The position numbers were made by a program, and so were the translations under genes. The notes under the pieces are model-generated. The model was given only the letters and a program-made list of their open reading frames with translations, was not told the origin of the DNA and made no database searches. From the NCBI RefSeq assembly GCF_001648475.1, contig NZ_LXSQ01000028.1, positions 1 to 64,000 on the forward strand: DNA of 64,000 nucleotides, in the 5' to 3' direction. Origin of the DNA: Eikenella halliae (GTDB taxonomy: Bacteria > Pseudomonadota > Gammaproteobacteria > Burkholderiales > Neisseriaceae). Each line of letters starts with the position of its first letter. The first letter of the stretch is position 1. Positions 39,417 through 47,240 of the stretch are shown here, piece after piece.

Positions 39417-40361
39417 ATGAAACTGCAACAGCTGCGCTATTTTTTGGAGGTTTACCGCTGCAATCTGAATATTTCGGAGGCGGCGGAAATTTTGTTCACT
39501 TCCCAGCCGGGCATTTCCAAGCAAATAAAACTGCTGGAAGACGAGCTGGGCGTGCAATTGTTTGTGCGGCACGGCAAACGCATTGTGGCGGTTACGCCGC
39601 CGGGGCAGGCCGTGCTGGAAATTGCCGAGCGCATCTTCCGCGACGTGCAGAGCATCCGCAACATCGGCACGGAGTTTGCCGAACAGGACAGCGGCCGCCT
39701 CACGATCGCCACCACCTACACCCAAGCGCGGCATGTGCTGCCGCCGGTGGTGGCCGAGTTTTTCCGGCGGTATCCGAAAGTGGGCTTGTCGCTGCTGCCT
39801 GCCGAGCCTTCGGCGGTAGACAGGATGGTGGCCGAGGGTTTGGCCGATTTCGCCATCAATTCGGAAGCGGACGCACGCCATTCCGAGCTGCGCCACATCA
39901 GCGCGCGGGCTTGGAACCGCTGTGTGCTGGTGCCGCAGGGGCACGCGCTGGCGGGCAAAGGGCGCATCGGTTTGGCGGATTTGTCGTCTGTGCCGCTTAT
40001 CGGCTACACCGATGCCGAACAGGATACGGCTTTGCAGCAGGCCTTTGCCGGCAGCGGGCTCGCCCTGCCTCAGGTGGCGCTTTCCAGCATGGACGCGGGC
40101 GTGATTAAAACCTATGTGCGTGCCGGTTTGGGCGTGGGACTGGTGGCCGACACGGCCTACGACCCGCAGCGCGATGCCGATTTGGTTTGCCTGCCTGCCG
40201 ATCATCTGTTTAAGCCAGCTTTCACCTATATCGTGGTGCGGCAGGATGCCTATCTGCGCAATTATGCCTATGATTTCATGCAGCTCTATCTGCCCAGTCT
40301 CACCCGCAAACGCATCGAGCAGGCGCTATACGAACCCATCCGCGAAGACTTCTCGATTTAA
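39417..40361 (+). CDS. cysB: CysB-type LysR regulator
   Basis: A 314-residue LysR-type regulator of the CysB/Cbl branch, which controls sulfate/thiosulfate uptake and cysteine synthesis with O- or N-acetylserine as inducer. It shows the HTH (LNISEAAEILFTSQPGISKQ), a second helix LEDELGVQLFVRHGKRIV, and the effector domain with RLTIATTYTQARHVLPPVV, typical of CysB. GVGLVADTAYD and the C-terminal RNYAYDFMQLYLP are also in the family. It stands alone. Confidence 0.92.
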   Translation: MKLQQLRYFLEVYRCNLNISEAAEILFTSQPGISKQIKLLEDELGVQLFVRHGKRIVAVTPPGQAVLEIAERIFRDVQSIRNIGTEFAEQDSGRLTIATTYTQARHVLPPVVAEFFRRYPKVGLSLLPAEPSAVDRMVAEGLADFAINSEADARHSELRHISARAWNRCVLVPQGHALAGKGRIGLADLSSVPLIGYTDAEQDTALQQAFAGSGLALPQVALSSMDAGVIKTYVRAGLGVGLVADTAYDPQRDADLVCLPADHLFKPAFTYIVVRQDAYLRNYAYDFMQLYLPSLTRKRIEQALYEPIREDFSI

Positions 40362-40439
40362 CGGTTGGCTGTTTCGCCCCAGCCTTGTGCCAGCCAGGTT
40401 GGATCCGATGTTTTCAGGTAGCCTGCCGGCCATACTGAA

Positions 40440-40497
40440 AGGCTACCTGAAACGGTGTCTTGGCAAAGCCAAAACGCAAGCTTCACCAAACTTAAAA
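40440..40497 (+). repeat. Uptake-sequence-headed repeat, shortened copy
   Basis: It starts AGGCTACCTGAAACGGTGTC and continues TTGGCAAAGCCAAAACGCAA then GCTTCA, combining the head of copy A with the AAAACGCAAGCTTCA tail of copy B without the central palindrome. It lies just upstream of mtgA. Confidence 0.55.
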
Positions 40498-40508
40498 CCG
40501 GATTCCTT

Positions 40509-40514
40509 TATAAT
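40509..40514 (+). promoter_or_regulatory. -10 box of mtgA
   Basis: A perfect TATAAT lies 29 bp upstream of the mtgA ATG. No clear -35 hexamer is visible at normal spacing. Confidence 0.4.
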
Positions 40515-40543
40515 CGCCCCGTCTTGCCACGATTGATTTGCCG

Positions 40544-41314
40544 ATGGATACCCAGCCCACCGAACTCGTTTCCAGCCCCGTCCCCCAGCCCGCCCCCGCT
40601 GCCCCGCCCGCTAAAAAACGCCCCGGCCTGCTGCGCCGCTGGTTTAAACGCTTGATGTGGGGCATCGTCCTCTTCCTGCTGGGCTTCCACCTGCTGGTTT
40701 TCCTGCTCTTGGCCTATTGGAAAGGCCAGCCCGTGCACACCAGCGCCTTTATGTTGCGCCACAATCTCTCCACCTTCTCCCGCGTGCAGCAAACCTGGGT
40801 GGACGACAGCCAAATCGCCCGCGTGGTGAAACAGGCGGCCATCGCCAGCGAAGACGCCCAATTCAGCAACCACGACGGCTTCGACTGGAACGGCATCGAA
40901 CACGCCATGCGCCGCAACCAGCGCAGCGGCACCATCCGCGCCGGCGGCTCCACCATCAGCCAGCAGCTGGCCAAAAACCTGTTTTTATTTGCCGAGCGCT
41001 CCTATATTCGCAAAGCCGAAGAAGCCGTGATTACCGTGATGATGGAAAAAATGTGGAGCAAAGAGCGCATCCTCACCGTGTATCTGAACGTGGCCGAATT
41101 CGGCGAAGGCATCTACGGCATCGAAGCCGCCGCCCAGCATTATTACCACAAGCCGGCATCCGGCCTGCGCGCCGGCGAGGCCGCCTCCCTCATCGCCATG
41201 TTGCCCAACCCCAAATACTTCCAACAACACCGCAACGACCGCCGCCTGCGCAACAAAACCCGCATCATCCTGCGCCGCATGGGCAGCGCCGATTTGCCGC
41301 CGGACGAAGAATAG
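40544..41314 (+). CDS. mtgA: Monofunctional biosynthetic peptidoglycan transglycosylase
   Basis: MtgA polymerises lipid II into glycan strands at the inner membrane without a transpeptidase domain. The 256-residue protein has an N-terminal Pro-rich cytoplasmic tail, one membrane span (WGIVLFLLGFHLLVFLLLAYW) and a GT51 domain with the catalytic Glu in VVKQAAIASEDAQFSNHDGFD and family motifs GGSTISQQLAKNLFL and ILTVYLNVAEFGEGIYGIEA. The ATG at 40544 is preferred over TTG 40538. Full length. Confidence 0.95.
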   Translation: MDTQPTELVSSPVPQPAPAAPPAKKRPGLLRRWFKRLMWGIVLFLLGFHLLVFLLLAYWKGQPVHTSAFMLRHNLSTFSRVQQTWVDDSQIARVVKQAAIASEDAQFSNHDGFDWNGIEHAMRRNQRSGTIRAGGSTISQQLAKNLFLFAERSYIRKAEEAVITVMMEKMWSKERILTVYLNVAEFGEGIYGIEAAAQHYYHKPASGLRAGEAASLIAMLPNPKYFQQHRNDRRLRNKTRIILRRMGSADLPPDEE

Positions 41315-41333
41315 TTTGGTATTTATTAATCAC

Positions 41334-41376
41334 AAAGGCTACCTGAAAACCCCCTTCCGTTTTTCAGGTAGCCTTT
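41334..41376. terminator. Uptake-sequence hairpin between mtgA and the Slam gene
   Basis: Inverted uptake sequences (stem about 16 bp, loop 11) lie 19 bp past mtgA and 45 bp past the convergent Slam gene stop, so the hairpin can end both transcripts. Confidence 0.7.
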
Positions 41377-41420
41377 ATCATGCAGTGCATGGATGCAGTA
41401 TTTCAATATGTCTCCTATGT

Positions 41421-42878
41421 TCAAAACCGACGTTCCACTTCGATGAACCATTGGCGGCTGCGGCGTTGGTAGAGTTCCGGAATATTGCTGTTGATGTTCA
41501 GATGGCGGTAGGTTAGGCGGGGCATCAGGCCATGCCATTGCAGTTTGGGATGCCACAACGACAAGTTGAGCTGGGTTTCACGGTCGGAGCGCACCACGGG
41601 GAAAAAGAAGTGCGTTTGGCGGAACTGCCGCCTGCCCAAGCGGATGTCTGCACGCAGGCCGAATTGCGGCCATTCCCGCATCAGCCCGAAGCGGATGCCG
41701 CGTCGGACGGAGGCTTCCGACGGGTCGCGGGTTTGGTGTTCCAGCCAGTCTAAACCGATATAAAGCAGGCTGTTTGCGATGGGCATCCAGGCGGCGGTAG
41801 CGGTTAATTGGGTTTGCGGGCCGTTGTAGCTTTGTGCAACGTTTTTGCTGCGGTAATGCCGCCAACTGCGGGCGGCCATCACGCTGATTTGCCATTTTGA
41901 GCCGATTTGGCGGCTGTATTGCCCCTGTATGCCGTATTGGCGGCTGTATGGGCTGCCGGAAAACCAGCCGTACTCCATATAAGGCTGTATCTGCCAGCTG
42001 CTGCGGATATTGCGGAAGCGGTAACCAGCCTGCATACGTAGGTTTTCTTCGTTGTACTCGCGCCGATCCCAGTAAAACACACCGTCCAAACCAACACCGC
42101 CGGTGAGGAAGTGGTTGCCGCCAATGTTCACGGATCGGTCGAGCGCGGTACTGTAACGCAGGCCGGTGGCTTTCTGGGGCAATGAGGCTTCATCGCGCAC
42201 CCACACGCGTGAGCCCAAGCGCAGTTCGTGGGCAGAGGAGGCGTTATTGACGTTGTCGTTCCGTTCGTATTGCAGCGAGGCATCGGCCTGCCACGCCTGC
42301 CGTTTTTGCATGGCTTGGCGGTATTGCGCCACCAGTTGTTTTGCTTCCGGCAGCAGGTCGGACTGTTCCAATTGTTCGGCCTGTTGATCGGCCTGGCGGT
42401 ATTGGTGGTTTTCAAACAGCATCGCCATGTAGTCGAACCGGACATAAGACAGTTCCGGTCGCCGCTGCACAATGGCGGCATAATGCCCGATTGCCTGCTC
42501 AAGCTTGCCTTGCCCGCGCAACAACGCCCCTTTGCCGTAATCGTACAAAACGGTATCGTGGTTCGGCATGGTGCGGTACAAATCCAGCAGGTCGGCCAGC
42601 AAATCCCATTGGTGGCTGAGGATGGCCTGATTGATCAGGTGTTCGGTCAGGGCGGGATTGGCGCGCAGGTCGGTTTCGGTCAGGTGCTTGGAGGGTTGAG
42701 TGCCGCTTTGGGGTGTTTTCGGGGTGATGCTGCCATCCGTTTGCATGGGCTGGGGCGGCTGCGGCCATGGCGGATTGTCATCGTGCGGCACGAGGGTGGT
42801 CGGCGCGGCAATCGTGCCGAGCGGAAGGCTGAGCAGGCACAGTGCCAGAATGGTGGGATGGCGGAAGATGGGTATCAT
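41421..42878 (-). CDS. Surface lipoprotein assembly modifier (Slam, DUF560)
   Basis: Slam proteins are outer membrane translocons that move specific lipoproteins from the inner face of the outer membrane to the cell surface. The 485 residues comprise a signal peptide (to about residue 24, AIAA), a Pro-rich linker, a periplasmic TPR-like domain (LINQAILSHQWDLLADLLDL, KGALLRGQGKLEQAIGHYAA, IVQRRPELSYVRFDYMAMLF), and a C-terminal DUF560 barrel with strands such as GLRYSTALDRSVNIGGNHFL and the final SRQWFIEVERRF ending in Phe. The gene lies downstream of a probable client lipoprotein gene on the same strand. Confidence 0.9.
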   Translation of the reverse strand: MIPIFRHPTILALCLLSLPLGTIAAPTTLVPHDDNPPWPQPPQPMQTDGSITPKTPQSGTQPSKHLTETDLRANPALTEHLINQAILSHQWDLLADLLDLYRTMPNHDTVLYDYGKGALLRGQGKLEQAIGHYAAIVQRRPELSYVRFDYMAMLFENHQYRQADQQAEQLEQSDLLPEAKQLVAQYRQAMQKRQAWQADASLQYERNDNVNNASSAHELRLGSRVWVRDEASLPQKATGLRYSTALDRSVNIGGNHFLTGGVGLDGVFYWDRREYNEENLRMQAGYRFRNIRSSWQIQPYMEYGWFSGSPYSRQYGIQGQYSRQIGSKWQISVMAARSWRHYRSKNVAQSYNGPQTQLTATAAWMPIANSLLYIGLDWLEHQTRDPSEASVRRGIRFGLMREWPQFGLRADIRLGRRQFRQTHFFFPVVRSDRETQLNLSLWHPKLQWHGLMPRLTYRHLNINSNIPELYQRRSRQWFIEVERRF

Positions 42879-42928
42879 GGCGGCTGAAACAAAAAATGTG
42901 GCGGGCAGGCGTTGGATTTAATGGCGGC

Positions 42929-42976
42929 TACAGGCTACCTGAAAACGCTATCGGGGCTGTTTTCAGGTAGCCTGTA
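42929..42976. terminator. Uptake-sequence hairpin between Slam gene and its upstream neighbour
   Basis: Inverted uptake sequences extended by TACA/TGTA lie about 50 bp upstream of the Slam ATG, within the gap to the surface lipoprotein gene. It could attenuate readthrough into the Slam gene. Confidence 0.5.
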
Positions 42977-42984
42977 GCCGGTTT

Positions 42985-43089
42985 TATAGCAGGTTAAAAT
43001 CGCAATGCTACGGCTTTGACCCGCCTTGACGTACTTTTCTGTACGACTTCCGACCCGCTGCTTTGTATCATTTATTTTCATCCGCTATA
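42985..43089. repeat. Degenerate full-length Correia-type element
   Basis: A 105-bp stretch with TATAGCAGGTTAAAATCGCA at one end and ATTTTCATCCGCTATA at the other; the core GACCCGCCTTGACGTAC and CCGACCCGCTGCTTTGTA is a worn version of the family. It lies between the surface lipoprotein gene and the Slam gene. Confidence 0.65.
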
Positions 43090-43140
43090 TCTCGCTGCTT
43101 TATCGTGTTTCTTTACTATGCAGCACGACGGCAGAGGTGG

Positions 43141-44112
43141 TTACTGTTTGGTTCCGCTGACGCCGATATTCCATTGGCCGCCAGGATTGCTGCGGCTGCC
43201 TTCCACAAAACCGGCTACTTCTTCAGCATTGGGGCCGAAAATAGAAAGGTAATATCGGTAGGCATTCATGCGTTCGGAATGGGCTTCGCCGTTGATGCCT
43301 TTGGTGCGTTCGGCAGCCGACAGCATCGGATTGTAGGGCAGTGCGCCGCCGATACGGGCTTGGCGCAGTTCGATATCGCCGGTGGAAGCCATGCCGGTAA
43401 TGCGGCCGCTACCGGTTTTATCGGTAAAGTTGATGCTGTAGTTAAATGCGCCTTTTTCCAAACCAGAACCGAAATTGGCAAAAGATTCGCCACTGTAGTT
43501 GAACGTGTTGCCGCTGAGACGGGTGATGGTGGCATCGTTCACGGGCAGGCCGCTCACCAGCTGCACCTTCATGGTGTCAGCGCGACCGAGTCGGTTGTTC
43601 GGGTCGTTAGCACCATCGTAACGGTAGGCGGTGGGCAGGGTGGCCAACACCATGGAGTAGGGGCGTTGGTAGATATACATTTTCCCTTGTTCTTCCACTT
43701 TTACATCTTGGCTGTCGGGGTAGGCAACTTTCAAAGACGTCCATTCGGCTTTGTAGGGCAGTTCGAGCAGGCCGTCCGGCAGCGCGGTAATGTTGATGCG
43801 GTCGGCCAGTCCGTAACTGCGGCCGTTAAGGGTAAGGGTGAGGTTTTTCTCCCCGCGCGTGTTGCTGCCGGCCTGCGGTCCCAACAGGGTTTGTGCGGCA
43901 ATCACACTTTTGCTGCTGACCACGCCGGCGTAATTGCGGCGGTAGTCCAAGCTGGAGCGGTTTTTAACGGCGGAAGACTCGGCATCGGGCGATGCGGTAT
44001 TTGGCGTTGGTGTCTGTGCGGGCTGTACTTCCGGCGAACCGCCGCCGCTGCTGCCGCAGGCGGCCAGGCTGAGGGCGATAATGGTGGCACAGAGGGTATG
44101 TTTCATCGTCAT
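43141..44112 (-). CDS. Slam-dependent-type surface lipoprotein (TbpB-like barrel)
   Basis: A 323-residue predicted lipoprotein. The signal peptide ends in lipobox LAAC (Cys19) followed by GSSGGGS, the flexible tether typical of surface lipoproteins. The C-terminal third is beta-rich, with FTDKTGSGRITGMASTGDIE and a final block YLSIFGPNAEEVAGFVEGS then WNIGVSGTKQ, strongly reminiscent of the last strands of TbpB/HpuA-type barrels (the FYGPNAxELGG motif). The Slam gene lies downstream on the same strand. It may bind a host molecule such as an iron protein, but no ligand can be named. AGGAG precedes the start. Confidence 0.8.
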   Translation of the reverse strand: MTMKHTLCATIIALSLAACGSSGGGSPEVQPAQTPTPNTASPDAESSAVKNRSSLDYRRNYAGVVSSKSVIAAQTLLGPQAGSNTRGEKNLTLTLNGRSYGLADRINITALPDGLLELPYKAEWTSLKVAYPDSQDVKVEEQGKMYIYQRPYSMVLATLPTAYRYDGANDPNNRLGRADTMKVQLVSGLPVNDATITRLSGNTFNYSGESFANFGSGLEKGAFNYSINFTDKTGSGRITGMASTGDIELRQARIGGALPYNPMLSAAERTKGINGEAHSERMNAYRYYLSIFGPNAEEVAGFVEGSRSNPGGQWNIGVSGTKQ

Positions 44113-44398
44113 AAATAACTCCTGCGTTGTTTGAATTTTAAGATTTGTTAGGATGTGAAGCGCGGCAGTCTAACAGGCAGGGTGTAGGGGCTCATTCAGC
44201 CGTTAGTAGTAGTCCAACCAGCTAACTCTGGCTGAATACAGTGGAATTTCTGCCACCACTCGTTGCATGGCGAATCGGTTTTTCTGTAAAAAACGGTAAT
44301 TTGTTTTACAATCCCATTACAGGTAAAGTGATTCGGACTGTAACGGATTGGCGGCTGCGCTTTCCGACCGGCCGCCAGCAAACAAAAGGAGTGGCAAA
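44113..44398. other. Divergent intergenic region
   Basis: It lies between the surface lipoprotein gene (minus) and the uspA-like gene (plus) and should hold both promoters. I see an AT-rich TTGTTTTACAATCCCATTAC stretch but no clear operator or gene. Confidence 0.4.
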
Positions 44399-44842
44399 AT
44401 GTATCAACGGATTTTCGTTCCGATAGACGACAGCAAAATCTCTCTCTACGCCCTGGAGCAAACCTGCCGGTTGGCCAAGGCAACCGATGCCGTATTGGTG
44501 GCCGTGCATGTGGTGGATTTAACCGACCTCAAGCGCGAAGCCAGCCGCCTGCCTAATTCCGAAGAGCTGTATGCGGCCGAAATGCAGGTGGCCGACCATG
44601 CCGAAGCCGTGATGAAACAGGCCGGTGTGAAATATGAAGTCTCCACCCTGGAAAACGACGGCATGCGCATTTCCGATGTGCTGATTAAAGAAGCCGTGCG
44701 CCAAGAGTGCGACCTCATCGCCATGGGCACCCACGGCTTCTCCGGCCTGCTGCATCTGTTGATGGGCTCCGTGGCCGAAGGCGTGCTGCGCCAAGCCCCC
44801 ATGCCCGTGCTGCTGTTCCGCCGCCCGGAAAGCGAAGTCTAG
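44399..44842 (+). CDS. Universal stress protein (UspA family)
   Basis: A 147-residue protein with the UspA Rossmann-like fold. It begins MYQRIFVPIDDSKISLYALE, has the central DLIAMGTHGFSG and ends with LMGSVAEGVLRQAPMPVLLF; GTHG-x-G...GSVAE-V matches the ATP-binding G2xG9xG(S/T) pattern. The ATG at 44399 is preceded by AAAAGGAG. Such proteins respond to stress by binding nucleotides. The gene precedes pilU, but an uptake-sequence hairpin (about 44855-44894) separates them. Confidence 0.9.
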   Translation: MYQRIFVPIDDSKISLYALEQTCRLAKATDAVLVAVHVVDLTDLKREASRLPNSEELYAAEMQVADHAEAVMKQAGVKYEVSTLENDGMRISDVLIKEAVRQECDLIAMGTHGFSGLLHLLMGSVAEGVLRQAPMPVLLFRRPESEV

Positions 44843-44944
44843 CTTCAGTATGTTTTCAGGTAGCCTCCTGCCCGCGCAAAGAGGCTACCTGAAAAATTTG
44901 GCTTTAAATATGTCTAACCAACCAACCCAAATGGAAAACGATCT

Positions 44945-46114
44945 ATGGCAATCCCCGTTTACAACGAAGAGATGAAAAAATTCATCCACGGCCTGCTCAA
45001 CCACCTGGTGCAGAGCAAAGGTTCCGACCTGTTCATCACCGCCGGCTTCCCCCCGGCCATGAAGCTCGATGGCAAGCTCACCCCGATTACCGACAAACCG
45101 CTCACCGCCGACCATACCGCCCTCATCGCCCGCGCCCTGATGGACGACAAACAGGCCGAAGAATTCGACAACACCAAAGAATGCAACTTTGCCATCAGCC
45201 TGGCCGGCGTGTCTCGCTTCCGCATCAACGCCATGGTGCAACGCGGTGCCGCCGCCCTCGTGTGCCGCGTGATCACCAGCCAGATTCCCAAGTTCGACAA
45301 CATGAACCTGCCGCCGATTTTGAAACAAGTGGTGATGGAAAAACGCGGCCTCGTGATTTTCGTGGGCGGCACCGGCTCCGGCAAATCCACCTCCCTGGCC
45401 GCCATGATCGACTACCGCAACGAAAACAGCCACGGCCACATCATCACCATCGAAGACCCGATCGAATTCGTGCACCCGCACAAAAACTGCATCATCACCC
45501 AGCGCGAAGTGGGCGTGGACACTGAAAACTGGTTTGCCGCCCTCAAAAACACCCTGCGCCAAGCCCCCGACGTCATCCTCATCGGCGAAATCCGCGACCG
45601 CGAAACCATGGACTACGCCCTGGCCTTCGCCGAAACCGGCCACCTCTGCATGGCCACCCTGCACGCCAACAACTCCAACCAGGCGCTCGACCGCATCATC
45701 AACTTCTTCCCCGAAGAGCGCCGCACCCAGCTGTTGAACGACCTCTCGCTCAACCTCAAAGGCTTCATTTCCCAGCGCCTCGTGCCCAAGCCCGACGGCA
45801 AAGGCCGCGTGGCCGCCGTGGAAGTGCTGCTTAACTCCCCGCTGATTGCCGAGCTGATTTTGAACGGCGACATTCACGGCGTGAAAGAAATCATGGCCCG
45901 CTCCCGCGATTTGGGCATGCAAACCTTCGACCAATCCCTGTTTGACCTCTACGAAGAAGGCCTGATTTCCTACGATGACGCCCTGAAAAACGCCGATTCG
46001 GTAAACGACCTGCGCCTTAATATCCAGCTCAACAGCAAGCGCGGCAATGCCGGCCAGGCATCCGGTATCGACAGCCTGGCGATTGTGGGCATGGACGAGG
46101 AAGAAGAAGCCTAA
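44945..46114 (+). CDS. pilU: Type IV pilus retraction ATPase, PilU (PilT paralogue)
   Basis: A 389-residue secretion-type ATPase that acts with PilT at the base of type IV pili. Motifs: Walker A VGGTGSGKSTSL, the Asp box HIITIEDPIEFVHPH, Walker B LIGEIRDRETMDYALAFAETGHL, and the His box ATLHANNSNQALDRIINFFP. The N-terminus (VQSKGSDLFITAGFPPAMK) and the acidic tail (MDEEEEA) fit PilU rather than PilT. Pilus function also underlies DNA uptake, for which this genome has many uptake sequences. pilT itself is not adjacent. Confidence 0.93.
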   Translation: MAIPVYNEEMKKFIHGLLNHLVQSKGSDLFITAGFPPAMKLDGKLTPITDKPLTADHTALIARALMDDKQAEEFDNTKECNFAISLAGVSRFRINAMVQRGAAALVCRVITSQIPKFDNMNLPPILKQVVMEKRGLVIFVGGTGSGKSTSLAAMIDYRNENSHGHIITIEDPIEFVHPHKNCIITQREVGVDTENWFAALKNTLRQAPDVILIGEIRDRETMDYALAFAETGHLCMATLHANNSNQALDRIINFFPEERRTQLLNDLSLNLKGFISQRLVPKPDGKGRVAAVEVLLNSPLIAELILNGDIHGVKEIMARSRDLGMQTFDQSLFDLYEEGLISYDDALKNADSVNDLRLNIQLNSKRGNAGQASGIDSLAIVGMDEEEEA

Positions 46115-46121
46115 AGGCGGC

Positions 46122-46193
46122 AAAGGCTACCTGAATATTCAGGTAGCCTCTTTACAGCCGACGCAAAAAGGCAGGTAACGGATACCTGCCTTT
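46122..46193 (+). terminator. Double terminator of pilU
   Basis: An inverted uptake-sequence pair (46124-46149) is followed by a second hairpin, AAAGGCAGGTA (46167-46177) with TACCTGCCTTT (46183-46193), just before a Correia element. Confidence 0.75.
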
Positions 46194-46199
46194 CTTAAA

Positions 46200-46303
46200 T
46201 ATAGTGGATTAACAAAAATCAGGACAAGGCGGCGAGCCGTAGACAGTACACACGTTACGGCAAGGCGAGGCAACGCTGTATTGGTTTTTGTTAATCCACT
46301 ATA
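46200..46303. repeat. Correia-type element
   Basis: A 104-bp copy with TATAGTGGATTAACAAAAAT and TTTTTGTTAATCCACTATA ends, the best match to the canonical arm among all copies here. It lies between pilU and the polyene-type reductase gene. Confidence 0.95.
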
Positions 46304-46399
46304 CAATCAGGAAGGGAGATTTGATGGCAGACTCCGAAGAGCCTGAGGCTAGCCGAAACCGTTCCGGACACACTTCCCTGTTCCCGAACCGGGATAAGC

Positions 46400-46473
46400 G
46401 TGGCAAAATCCCGCCTCGGCTTCGTTAGGACATCAATCCGTTTCGTTGAAGTTTGCGTTTTCAGGTAGCCTTC
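46400..46473 (-). repeat. Uptake-sequence-headed repeat, tail-type copy
   Basis: On the minus strand AGGCTACCTGAA is followed by AACGCAAACTTCAACGAAAC, resembling the tail AAACGCAAGCTTCAACG of copy B. It lies just upstream of the ketoreductase gene. Confidence 0.4.
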
Positions 46474-46511
46474 CTCCCAACAGGCTGCCTTTATATATAA
46501 GGACAACCATC

Positions 46512-47240
46512 ATGACCCAAACCATCCTCATCACCGGCTCCACCCGCGGCATCGGCCGTGCGGCGGCTTTGGCCTTGGCGCAAGACGGCTTCGACATTGT
46601 GGTGCACGGCCGCAGCCGCATGGCGGACGCCGAAGCGGTGGCGGAACAAATCCGCGCGCTGGGGCGGCAGGTACGGGTATTGCAGTTTGACGTGGCCGAC
46701 CGCGCCGAATGCCGCCGCGTACTGGAAGCGGATATTGAAGCGCATGGCGCGTATTACGGCGTGGTGCTGAATGCGGGGCTGACGCGCGACAATGCCTTCC
46801 CTGCACTGGAAGACGAGGATTGGGACCGCGTATTGCGCACCAATCTGGACGGCTTCTACAACGTGCTGCACCCGCTCATCATGCCGATGATCCGCCGCCG
46901 CGCGCCGGGGCGGATTGTGTGCATGGCCTCCGTGTCCGGCCTGGTCGGCAACCGCGGGCAGGTGAACTACAGCGCATCGAAAGCGGGGCTGATTGGCGCG
47001 GCCAAGGCTTTGGCGGTGGAACTGGCCAAACGCAAGATTACGGTCAACTGCGTTGCCCCCGGCCTGATTGATACGGAAATTTTGGACGAAAACGTGCCGG
47101 TGGAGGAAATTTTGAAAGCCATTCCGGCGCAGCGCATGGGGCTACCTGAAGAAGTGGCGCATGCCGTGCGCTTCTTAATGAGCGAACACGCCGCCTACAT
47201 CACGCGGCAGGTAATTGCGGTAAACGGAGGATTGTGTTGA
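46512..47240 (+). CDS. 3-ketoacyl-ACP reductase of aryl-polyene type (ApeQ/FabG-like)
   Basis: A 243-residue short-chain dehydrogenase. NADP(H) binding: ITGSTRGIGRAAALALAQDG; NAG motif in VVLNAGLTRDNAF; catalytic Ser-Tyr-Lys in SVSGLVGNRGQVNYSASKAG; C-terminal FLMSEHAAYITRQVIAVNGG. FabG-like in length, but paired with a condensing enzyme (next gene, 1-bp overlap) as ApeQ-ApeR in aryl-polyene clusters. It would reduce the ketoacyl intermediate before dehydration. Start ATG 46512 has AAGGA upstream. The partner dehydratase and ketosynthase lie about 29 kb away (15348-17473). Confidence 0.88.
   Translation: MTQTILITGSTRGIGRAAALALAQDGFDIVVHGRSRMADAEAVAEQIRALGRQVRVLQFDVADRAECRRVLEADIEAHGAYYGVVLNAGLTRDNAFPALEDEDWDRVLRTNLDGFYNVLHPLIMPMIRRRAPGRIVCMASVSGLVGNRGQVNYSASKAGLIGAAKALAVELAKRKITVNCVAPGLIDTEILDENVPVEEILKAIPAQRMGLPEEVAHAVRFLMSEHAAYITRQVIAVNGGLC

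Noticed and set aside
44885..46123. 412-codon frame antisense to pilU
   Set aside because: Opposes an unmistakable PilU gene and has no protein features; shadow.
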